A stretch of DNA of 64,000 bases, from NCBI GenBank assembly GCA_964481425.1, contig CAYZTM010000011.1, forward strand, positions 46,310-110,309. The letters are read 5' to 3'. The DNA comes from MKUN01 sp964481425 (GTDB taxonomy: Bacteria > Bacteroidota > Bacteroidia > Chitinophagales > Chitinophagaceae). A model generated the notes under the pieces. It made no database searches and had not been told where the DNA came from. It saw nothing but the letters and a program-made list of their open reading frames with translations. The translations under genes and the position numbers were made by a program. This document shows positions 27,935 to 33,211 of the stretch, in pieces (the first letter of the stretch is position 1; every line of letters starts with the position of its first letter).

Positions 27935-28330
27935 ATGACTAGTTTAATAGACAATTTATATAAGGAGTATAAGGAGCTCTATGAAAAACTTACCAAAGTT
28001 GGTGATTTGATAGTGTTATATGGAGGTAGAATTCCTTCGTTACCCGGACATAAACATTCTGAAGCTATCTTAGGGGCAGCCTTTGATGATATTGTATCTT
28101 ACCCTAGCACAGGAACATGGAAGGAAAAAATAATATTTGCCTTAAAAGAAGCTGGTAAGCCAAGTACAGTGGGGGAACTTTCGGATATTATACATAAATA
28201 TCAACCTAAAACAGATTTGCAGGCTATTGTCAATGCTCTAACACAGACGTGTTCAACAATGGCTGCTGATGGTAAGATAGCTGTAGAAAAAGGGTATAGA
28301 AATAAATATTCTTACGCTATAGCTGCTTAA
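27935..28330 (+). CDS. Winged-helix-like small DNA-binding protein
   Basis: 131 residues. An N-terminal coiled coil ('DNLYKEYKELYEKLTKVGDL') is followed by a domain of the HARE-HTH/winged-helix type: 'GTWKEKIIFALKEAGKPSTV', 'GELSDIIHKYQPKTDLQAIV' and a basic end (GYRNKYSYAIA). Similar small proteins are common in Bacteroidota accessory DNA. DNA binding is an inference from this pattern. Strong promoter upstream, hairpin downstream. Confidence 0.65.
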   Translation: MTSLIDNLYKEYKELYEKLTKVGDLIVLYGGRIPSLPGHKHSEAILGAAFDDIVSYPSTGTWKEKIIFALKEAGKPSTVGELSDIIHKYQPKTDLQAIVNALTQTCSTMAADGKIAVEKGYRNKYSYAIAA

Positions 28331-28339
28331 AATAAAATA

Positions 28340-28360
28340 CCACCTGTTAGTAGCAGGTGG
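28340..28360. terminator. Hairpin after the wHTH gene
   Basis: 7-bp perfect stem CCACCTG/CAGGTGG with a 7-nt loop, 10 bp after the stop at 28330. An A-rich tract precedes it and there is no strong T-run after it, so termination is by position only. Confidence 0.55.
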
Positions 28361-28377
28361 CAAAATGATATGGAGTA

Positions 28378-28464
28378 AACCTTATAACTTAACTGGATAG
28401 AGTACGTACACTGATTGTCGAGATCCCTAGGTACGGTGTCTAAGTTCGAATCTTAGTAAGGTTC
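28378..28464 (+). tRNA. tRNA-like cloverleaf with an enlarged anticodon arm
   Basis: Acceptor stem AACCTTA/TAAGGTT (7/7 pairs, 28378-28384 with 28457-28463), discriminator C at 28464. D stem ACTT/GAGT with loop AACTGGATA (one T-G wobble). T arm CTAAG-TTCGAAT-CTTAG (5/5 pairs, canonical T-loop). The arm stem CGTAC (28405-28409) pairs fully with GTACG (28431-28435), but the enclosed loop is 21 nt instead of 7. With a 4-nt variable loop GTGT all other parts fit a class I tRNA. Inside the large loop GAT/ATC could close a 7-nt TGTCGAG loop, which lacks U33. No CCA is encoded. No anticodon can be assigned with confidence. It may be a pseudo-tRNA, a tRNA with a 14-nt insertion, or a tRNA-like regulatory RNA. 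Confidence 0.6.
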
Positions 28465-28501
28465 TTTTACAAAGGTAGTAAAAAACCTTTAATATAACAA
28501 T

Positions 28502-28526
28502 AAAGCCGGTATTATCTACCGGCTTT
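28502..28526 (+). terminator. Rho-independent terminator after the tRNA-like gene
   Basis: 10-bp stem AAAGCCGGTA/TACCGGCTTT, 5-nt loop, with T-run. A smaller AAAGGT/ACCTTT hairpin (28471-28490) precedes it. Confidence 0.75.
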
Positions 28527-28640
28527 TTACACTCTTGCATGAAGTCCAAGCCTGCCTTAACATGAGGGCTTTTTGATTTACTGCTGGTAGGGGAGTAATA
28601 ACAATATATTTATGTAGTTTGTCATTCTAAATACCATACC

Positions 28641-29189
28641 ATGTTCAAAAAACATCCCTTATTACTACCAGATACTGAAATAGCAACTGACGCTGAATGC
28701 GATGAGGTCTTAAAAGCAATTTATAGTTGCAATCGTACTTTACGATATTTAAATGCTCACGCAATACAAGCAGAATTACAAAAGGTAAATATTGCTTACA
28801 CTATTGACAAAATTATTGCTGCAACAAGTATTCTATATTCTGAGAAATTCATTAGAACACACCCAGACCCAACTCAGCCAGATGTTATATTTTGGGAAAT
28901 TACATGGGAGGGCATAGCTTTTATAAATAGCGATACTTACGTGAGAAGGGGTAAGAGGTGGGAAATTGATAACGGGATAAAAAAATTCACTTATTATGCT
29001 GGTCCGATAACCGTTATTATTTCTGTAGTAGCTATCGTAATCTCTTACTATGCTCTAACTAAACCTGATGATAGTAAGTATATATTGCTAATGCCAACGC
29101 AAAAATGGATAAAAGAAGTGCAAAAAGTTGATACTGTATATATCCGGGACAGTGATTACAAAGGTAGTCAAATACGTCCCAAGCATTAA
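28641..29189 (+). CDS. Winged-helix-like protein with one membrane helix
   Basis: 182 residues. Residues about 20-100 read as a winged-helix-like fold ('CDEVLKAIYSCNRTLRYLNA', 'DVIFWEITWEGIAFINSDTY'). A membrane helix comes next at about residues 118-140 ('GPITVIISVVAIVISYYAL'), then a short extracytoplasmic tail ('VDTVYIRDSDYKGSQIRPK'). No signal peptide. Not recognised; the fold call is an inference from helix and strand pattern. It follows the tRNA-like gene and its terminator, so it probably has its own promoter. Confidence 0.6.
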   Translation: MFKKHPLLLPDTEIATDAECDEVLKAIYSCNRTLRYLNAHAIQAELQKVNIAYTIDKIIAATSILYSEKFIRTHPDPTQPDVIFWEITWEGIAFINSDTYVRRGKRWEIDNGIKKFTYYAGPITVIISVVAIVISYYALTKPDDSKYILLMPTQKWIKEVQKVDTVYIRDSDYKGSQIRPKH

Positions 29190-29260
29190 TTCTATTTGAG
29201 TTCTGTTTTCCAATTATTGAATTGGGGGATTGATTTCTTTTCTTTTTTGTCACTCCAAGC

Positions 29261-29313
29261 ACTCCAAGTAAAAAGTAAATGAATCAATCACTATAGAAGC
29301 TGTTACTTGGAGT
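29261..29313. terminator. Long inverted repeat, terminator-like
   Basis: 11-bp perfect arms ACTCCAAGTAA (29261-29271) and TTACTTGGAGT (29303-29313), followed by TTTTCTTG on the plus strand. It lies 70 bp after the stop of the preceding gene. A second partial ACTCCAAG copy sits immediately before the left arm. Confidence 0.55.
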
Positions 29314-29542
29314 TTTCTTGTTTTCCATTTACAGCCCGGTTGCTCTTGATGTTCCGAAGGGCATCAAGTGCCGCCAATAAAACTCCTTCTTCGAAGGCAT
29401 TCAAGGATCCCCGCCATCAAACAAATAGGGCCACAGCTAAACAGCTGCAGCCCAACTATATCAGCCACTGGCAAGCATCCTGGCCGACAACCCTTAAAAT
29501 CAAAGGTAATCATTTGTTCTATAATGTACTTGCGTTATGTTA
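29314..29542. other. GC-richer block without a supported gene
   Basis: Higher GC than its AT-rich surroundings. Short hairpins are visible: CTTGATG/CATCAAG around 29346-29368 and CCTTC/GAAGG around 29382-29394. Open frames exist on both strands, but none has a recognisable protein pattern. It may be a remnant of older chromosomal sequence. Confidence 0.35.
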
Positions 29543-29698
29543 AGCAAATCAATTAGTTATGCAACTTTAATAAAGTGCAAAAAAGCATTACCTTTGTTAA
29601 AGATTAGTTCTGTTATAGAGCTTTTCTATTTATCTAAGAGCTGGGGTTTCTACTTCAGCTTTTTGCACTTTAAATATGCAATAACTAATTGATGTGCT
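29543..29698. repeat. Large imperfect inverted repeat (MITE- or ncRNA-like hairpin)
   Basis: Left arm 29543-29586 and right arm 29658-29698 are near-complementary over about 40 bp (both contain ATCAATTAGTTAT and AAAGTGCAAAAA in inverted order), with a 71-nt loop between them. No open frame fits. The shape is that of a miniature inverted-repeat element or a structured RNA. Confidence 0.55.
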
Positions 29699-29727
29699 AT
29701 TGTGAGATATAAATAAAAAGCCTTATT

Positions 29728-29934
29728 TTGGTGTTGATAAAGCAGTTTTTATTGTTTTATTGGTTAGGCTCGGCTATGCAAGTAGCTGGGCTTTTTATTT
29801 ATATCGGTGTGGCATCTATTTGCTACTTTTTCCAGAAGCAAATAGATAGTGCGTGGAGCTGCTTAACGATAACGTCTAATTATAGAACAAAAATTGCTAA
29901 ATGGTTAGTGATAGTGTTATCTCGTATTAGATAA
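29728..29934 (+). CDS. Possible small membrane protein
   Basis: 68 residues from TTG 29728 (first ATG is codon 17 at 29776). Hydrophobic N-terminal helices ('FYWLGSAMQVAGLFIYIGVA'), then a basic tail ('TSNYRTKIAKWLVIVLSRIR'). A TATTTTGG box overlaps the start. Weak start and short length, so it may be spurious. Confidence 0.35.
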   Translation: MVLIKQFLLFYWLGSAMQVAGLFIYIGVASICYFFQKQIDSAWSCLTITSNYRTKIAKWLVIVLSRIR

Positions 29935-30057
29935 GATTTCCAACCTTTCTGTTATATTTACACCAATATGATTAACATTAGTGTTAAGCACTTCGAAATT
30001 ACAGTTGATACGAAGTGGTCTGTTATAGCAGATTTAGGTTGGAAACTGGCTCTTATC
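29931..30057. repeat. Nested inverted repeats
   Basis: Outer arms TTTCCAACC (29937-29945) and GGTTGGAAA (30038-30046), with further ATAAGA/TCTTAT pairing outside (5-nt bulge on the right). Inside are AACATTAGTGTT (29974-29985) and CACTTCG/CGAAGTG (29990-29996, 30011-30017). It spans the start of the 35-codon frame at 29968, so it may fold in that transcript. Confidence 0.45.
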
Positions 30058-30075
30058 TATATCCTTTTAGGATAA
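29968..30075 (+). CDS. Possible 35-residue peptide with hydrophobic C-terminus
   Basis: ATG 29968 to TAA 30073-30075. Reads MINISVKHFEITVDTKW, then a short soluble stretch and a hydrophobic end (LGWKLALIYILLG). A TATATTTA -7-like box lies 6-13 bp upstream. Below the size where coding potential can be judged by eye. Confidence 0.35.
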   Translation: MINISVKHFEITVDTKWSVIADLGWKLALIYILLG

Positions 30076-30128
30076 TGATAGGATTGACTTTTACAGCCGT
30101 AAGGCATATAATTGAAGGGGTAGGGGAT

Positions 30129-30326
30129 TTAGCTCCTTTTATTCTTACTTATGTCTAATTGATTTTTATAATATTTATAGGCTTCCTTAGTTAAGGAAAA
30201 TTCTTTTACAGTTCTCAATGCCCAAGTAATATACCCACGAGTTTTATCTGAATGGTCTAACATAGTCTTAACCTTAGTTCCTATATGCTGACCAAATGTA
30301 ATTCTATCTTCTAATTGATATGCCAT
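30129..30326 (-). CDS. Small hypothetical protein
   Basis: 65 residues: 'LEDRITFGQHIGTKVKTMLD', 'HSDKTRGYITWALRTVKEFS', then a basic helix. The arrangement 'TFG..GTKV...D...YI.WA...' resembles a small Bacteroidota protein type seen beside exonuclease-like genes, but I cannot name it. The start is 27 bp from the ATG of a divergent gene, so both share one promoter region. Confidence 0.6.
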   Translation of the reverse strand: MAYQLEDRITFGQHIGTKVKTMLDHSDKTRGYITWALRTVKEFSLTKEAYKYYKNQLDISKNKRS

Positions 30327-30353
30327 TTATTTGTTATTTTAGCTGAAAATCTT

Positions 30354-30572
30354 ATGAATATTATACGTAATCAGCAAGATGTTAAAGAAATGCTTGAAAT
30401 GGATAAGCTTAAACAAGAAATTGTAAAGCTTAAGAATGAAAATAGAGACTTTAAAAGATCTATTTGTCGAAGCAATGTCGCCATAGGAATTTCAATAGTG
30501 GCAATAATTCCAGTAGTAATACACCTATTGCCAACCACATGGCAAATGTGGATACATAAAGTGCTTTTTTAG
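30354..30572 (+). CDS. Small coiled-coil protein with C-terminal membrane anchor
   Basis: 72 residues from ATG 30354. An N-terminal coiled coil ('DKLKQEIVKLKNENRDFKRS') is followed by a membrane helix (VAIGISIVAIIPVVIHLLP) and a short tail. Topology and small size recall other anchored peptides in this stretch (27206, 28641). Function unknown. Confidence 0.6.
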   Translation: MNIIRNQQDVKEMLEMDKLKQEIVKLKNENRDFKRSICRSNVAIGISIVAIIPVVIHLLPTTWQMWIHKVLF

Positions 30573-30590
30573 ATGATGTCATTAAATGAG

Positions 30591-30648
30591 AATACTCCCA
30601 TTAATGAAGACAAAAAGGGGGTGGGAGTATTGGGATTTTACTCCCACC
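30591..30648. terminator. Terminator with a mutually exclusive upstream pairing segment
   Basis: Terminator: GGTGGGAGTA (30620-30629) pairs with TACTCCCACC (30639-30648), followed by TTTTT. Upstream AATACTCCCA (30591-30600) is a perfect 10-bp complement of TGGGAGTATT (30622-30631). The middle segment can therefore pair with either flank. It lies between convergent genes, so it may act in both directions. Confidence 0.75.
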
Positions 30649-30665
30649 TTTTTGCTATTAAGTTA

Positions 30666-31205
30666 TTAATATTTCAGGTCTGTTATATTAAACGAACCAT
30701 TTACTGTTATTGAGTCAGCAGCATTTTTAGCATGGATAACCATTGTGCCTACTAATGCATTATTATCATTCTGAGTAACAGTTGCAGTTCCACCAGTAAT
30801 GTCATAGTCTTCGCCACCTGAAAAGTTTTCTTTTATACTTCCCGTTGCTTCTACAGTAAATGAACCTAGTCCATTAAGGGGGCCATCTGCTACATAAGCA
30901 CTAAAATTATAATCTACTGTTCCAGTTGTTGGCCCTACTTCGAATTGTAAGAATGAATAAGATGTAGTCTTTCCCGGTACTCCTGTAACAATAGGCCACG
31001 CACCATCTCGATTTGTAAATACTCGACTAGCTCCTTTAATAGTATAATCAGTATTGTTTAGATGTAGGGTAATACTGTTAGGGGGATTGGTAGTCTGATT
31101 GTTGTTATTATTGTTAGTAGGGTTGGTAGTTGTACTATCATTTTTTTTAGTACAAGAGTTGAAAATGGTTAGCAGACTTACTGCAATGATGATTGCTTTT
31201 TTCAT
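30666..31205 (-). CDS. Lipoprotein with Asn/Thr linker
   Basis: 179 residues. Lipobox ending IFNSC (cysteine 18). A low-complexity linker (TTTNPTNNNNNNQTTNPPN) is followed by a beta-rich domain ('SITLHLNNTDYTIKGAS', 'NFSAYVADGPLNGLGSF', 'GTMVIHAKNAADSITVNGSF'). It resembles small Bacteroidota surface lipoproteins; no enzyme motif. The 5' leader carries an inverted repeat (31240-31307) and the ACATCAAATCTCCAA motif directly before the ATG. Confidence 0.75.
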   Translation of the reverse strand: MKKAIIIAVSLLTIFNSCTKKNDSTTTNPTNNNNNNQTTNPPNSITLHLNNTDYTIKGASRVFTNRDGAWPIVTGVPGKTTSYSFLQFEVGPTTGTVDYNFSAYVADGPLNGLGSFTVEATGSIKENFSGGEDYDITGGTATVTQNDNNALVGTMVIHAKNAADSITVNGSFNITDLKY

Positions 31206-31239
31206 GTTTGGAGATTTGATGTATGTGAAAAATAAAATA

Positions 31240-31307
31240 GCGTTACTGAAAATCTTTCGCTACATCAGGCTCTCCAAAGCCCTCCAAGACAAAAGCAACA
31301 GTAACGC
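31240..31307 (-). promoter_or_regulatory. Leader inverted repeat upstream of the lipoprotein
   Basis: 9-bp perfect arms GCGTTACTG (31240-31248) and CAGTAACGC (31299-31307) in the region upstream of the minus-strand lipoprotein. It could be a leader hairpin or a protein site. Confidence 0.4.
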
Positions 31308-31383
31308 CATGAGGCGCACTATAGCAATTGTGTTGACTTGGAAGGTGAACTTTTGGAGATTCGATGCAGCAACTACAACGTAT

Positions 31384-31448
31384 AATACAGTATGTTTATG
31401 TTATTTATTTTATAGGCATTAGTTTCCTGTAAAGTTACATACTGTATT
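31384..31448. promoter_or_regulatory. Spaced 12-bp palindrome
   Basis: AATACAGTATGT (31384-31395) and its complement ACATACTGTATT (31437-31448), 41 bp apart. Located between the lipoprotein leader and the 3' end of the 31479-31832 minus-strand gene. It may be a looping operator or a hairpin. Confidence 0.4.
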
Positions 31449-31478
31449 TAAGATTGACAATGTGAAAAACACGGTATT

Positions 31479-31832
31479 TTAGCCGATTTTCCTGTAACCC
31501 AACCACTCATAATATTCATCATCTCTTGCTATATTCTGTAGCTTTAACTCAATGATGACGCTTACAGAGTTCTTGAACTGGCCTAAATGGATTACTCTAT
31601 AGTATTTCTTAGGCTCTACTTCTATGATTATACCTTCTGGAGTATCATAGTAATGTAGCAGTACTTGAGCGGCTTCTTTATGATCCTGCTTAAAGAATAA
31701 GTATTCAGGATACTTCTCCAGGTTAGTCCTGGCACATGAAAAGAAGGCATTACTGTGAAGGTTACACCATAAACATGATTGTAGTGTTACTAACCACTTA
31801 TCCTGTGGTATAAAGTCAAATACGTTACTCAT
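31479..31832 (-). CDS. Hypothetical protein
   Basis: 117 residues, soluble. N-terminus 'SNVFDFIPQDKWLVTLQSCL', three cysteines in the first 35 residues (two as CLWC), a beta-rich middle (EGIIIEVEPKKYYRVIHLG) and end 'YYEWLGYRKIG'. Not recognised. Alone on its strand, with unclear promoter. Confidence 0.6.
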   Translation of the reverse strand: MSNVFDFIPQDKWLVTLQSCLWCNLHSNAFFSCARTNLEKYPEYLFFKQDHKEAAQVLLHYYDTPEGIIIEVEPKKYYRVIHLGQFKNSVSVIIELKLQNIARDDEYYEWLGYRKIG

Positions 31833-31934
31833 ATCAATTTATTAAAGAGTAAGAAGGGTATAAAACAAAAAAAGCCCCTTTAGGGCTTTATAAGTAAAAT
31901 GTGTATATTGGGGTTACATCAAATCTCCAATTTT

Positions 31935-32132
31935 ATGTCATTCAAGCAAGGTGATAAGGTCACTGTAAAAAATGAAAACCCAAATATCATTTGGGAAGTA
32001 GAAGGTGAAACTAAAGTTCAAGTAAGACCTTTAGAATTCGAAATTAAAGAGGGTTATTACACTATTTTTAATGCGGAAGCAACACCAAGACGACAAGAAG
32101 TACATCAAGATGATTTACTCCTGACTGAGTAA
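31935..32132 (+). CDS. Small beta-rich hypothetical protein
   Basis: 65 residues from ATG 31935: 'MSFKQGDKVTVKNENPNIIW', then 'EVEGETKVQVRPLEFEIKEG'. Predicted SH3-like small barrel from its turn pattern, as in YodC-like or hypervariable accessory proteins; this is an inference. ACATCAAATCTCCAA precedes the ATG, the same sequence as in front of the lipoprotein at 31205. Its 3' end overlaps a minus-strand small gene by 28 bp. Confidence 0.55.
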   Translation: MSFKQGDKVTVKNENPNIIWEVEGETKVQVRPLEFEIKEGYYTIFNAEATPRRQEVHQDDLLLTE

Positions 32133-32275
32133 GCGAGCATTCTCGCAAATACTCTTATAAGTATTGCTTGAATATACGTGAGATTTCTATTAGGTATAGT
32201 TATTTTAACTGTACCTTTTTTTATATCATACCAGTAGGTATTCTCAATATTATTTCCATACCATCCGTGAGCCAT
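32105..32275 (-). CDS. Small hypothetical protein, paralogue-like to 32503-32667
   Basis: 56 residues from ATG 32275. N-terminus 'MAHGWYGNNIENTYWYDIKK', then 'GTVKITIPNRNLTYIQAILI'. The ATG is directly preceded by a conserved element (ATTAAGC; see repeat at 32276). The 3' end overlaps the convergent gene at 31935-32132 by 28 bp. Short, so support is mainly the shared upstream element and the similar N-terminal pattern in the second copy. Confidence 0.4.
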   Translation of the reverse strand: MAHGWYGNNIENTYWYDIKKGTVKITIPNRNLTYIQAILIRVFARMLAYSVRSKSS

Positions 32276-32306
32276 GCTTAATAGAATTGGATTTTTGTTC
32301 TATAAT
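32276..32306 (-). repeat. Leader element copy 1 (GCTTAAT-N6-GGATTTTTGTTCTATAAT)
   Basis: On the plus strand: GCTTAAT at 32276-32282, six variable bases, and the 18-mer at 32289-32306. Both blocks recur with the same spacing at 32698-32728. On the minus strand it ends directly at ATG 32275. Confidence 0.65.
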
Positions 32307-32348
32307 GTTTTTATTTTTTTTATTATATTTAAACCTAAATTTTAGGCT

Positions 32349-32513
32349 ATGAATTATATAGTAGTTGCTCATTCAGATATTGAAGCCTTCCAAGCAGTGG
32401 TGAATAAACATCTATCAGATGGATATAGATTGGCTGGTGGCGTATCTATAGGATATATAACTATAAATGGAAATCAAGCAAATACTTATATTCAAGCGCT
32501 TATTAAGCCTTAA
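32349..32513 (+). CDS. DUF1737-like small protein
   Basis: 54 residues. 'MNYIVVAHSDIEAFQAVVNK' followed by 'HLSDGYRLAGGVSIGYITI' matches the short DUF1737 pattern: strand, helix, 'GW(Y)xLxGG' turn, strand. Function of the family is unknown. Its 3' end overlaps the minus-strand gene at 32503 by 11 bp. Confidence 0.65.
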   Translation: MNYIVVAHSDIEAFQAVVNKHLSDGYRLAGGVSIGYITINGNQANTYIQALIKP

Positions 32514-32667
32514 GGGTTTCTTGAAGTTTAATAAAGCTTTCTTTCGCTTTCTTAGTTAGTTCTATAATCTCATCGAACTGATCTAAAGAAGTTACTGAAT
32601 ATGCTCCTCCTGTAAGAGAGGCAGAAACTCTGGTGTCTTTATCAATGTAAATGGTGAAATAAAACAT
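32503..32667 (-). CDS. Small hypothetical protein, second copy of the pair
   Basis: 54 residues from ATG 32667: 'MFYFTIYIDKDTRVSASLTG', then an acidic helix ('LDQFDEIIELTKKAKESFIK'). The frame continues upstream as HSGNYNEVDK without a usual start codon. That stretch aligns loosely with the N-terminus of the copy at 32275 (HGWYGNNIEN). The ATG may be a later start or the original start may be lost. Confidence 0.5.
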   Translation of the reverse strand: MFYFTIYIDKDTRVSASLTGGAYSVTSLDQFDEIIELTKKAKESFIKLQETLKA

Positions 32668-32697
32668 TTTATCTACCTCATTATAATTGCCTGAATG

Positions 32698-32728
32698 GCT
32701 TAATCTGTGAGGATTTTTGTTCTATAAT
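32698..32728 (-). repeat. Leader element copy 2
   Basis: GCTTAAT at 32698-32704, six variable bases, then the 18-mer GGATTTTTGTTCTATAAT at 32711-32728; same spacing as copy 1. It lies 31 bp upstream of ATG 32667 on the minus strand. Confidence 0.65.
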
Positions 32729-32814
32729 TTATATTATGTTAAGTAGAATTATAGTAAAATACTAAGGGCTAAATACACCGTTCCCCCCATTGCAGCAGAT
32801 CATCAAAATAATAA

Positions 32815-32835
32815 AGGACAGCCCTATGCTGTCCT
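32815..32835 (-). terminator. Terminator after the His-rich peptide gene
   Basis: 8-bp stem AGGACAGC/GCTGTCCT, 5-nt loop, followed on the minus strand by TTTATTATTTTG. Confidence 0.7.
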
Positions 32836-32861
32836 GATCCGATCCCTTTACTACCCTGTAT

Positions 32862-33020
32862 CTATTTCTTATGCTTTCGGTGCTTGTGCACATGCGAGGA
32901 ATGATGCGATGTGCGGTGCTTGGGGTGCCCCCTGTGTTTGCGGTGTTTGGGCATAGCGTAGCTGCTCATACCGGCGCTCAGGCCCAGGGCCAAAATAACC
33001 GCCGCGATCTTGTATTTCAT
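32862..33020 (-). CDS. His/Lys-rich secreted peptide
   Basis: 52 residues from ATG 33020. Signal peptide (MKYKIAAVILALGLSAGMSS), then a mature part of about 30 residues with 11 His and many Lys/Arg: 'PKHRKHRGHPKHRTSHHSSH' and 'VHKHRKHKK'. It would bind metals (Zn, Ni, Cu) or polyanions outside the inner membrane. A terminator follows. A competing frame on the same strand is longer but not protein-like. Confidence 0.7.
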   Translation of the reverse strand: MKYKIAAVILALGLSAGMSSYAMPKHRKHRGHPKHRTSHHSSHVHKHRKHKK

Positions 33021-33211
33021 ATTTATGGTTTTTAGTACAGCTAATATACAAAAAAAGCTATCCTCCGGCTACCCTTGAATATCATTCTGCATCCGGCAAA
33101 CCACTACCATCCCTTTGCGCCTTAGCGTCTTTGCGGTTAAAAACGCCACATAATACCGCATACACCAATAAACGTTTTTCCCTATTTTTAGCCCCTCATC
33201 ACACAACGTAT

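Noticed and set aside
29307..29543. 78-residue frame in the GC-richer block
   Set aside because: No motif, no promoter and unusual composition; other frames of equal quality on both strands. Kept only as a block without a supported gene.
26811..32862. CRISPR array, integrase or transposase in the island
   Set aside because: No regular short repeats with spacers and no DDE, Tyr or Ser recombinase motifs were seen on either strand.
32869..33051. 60-residue minus-strand frame over the His-rich peptide gene
   Set aside because: Competing frame; the other frame has a good signal peptide, terminator and consistent composition.
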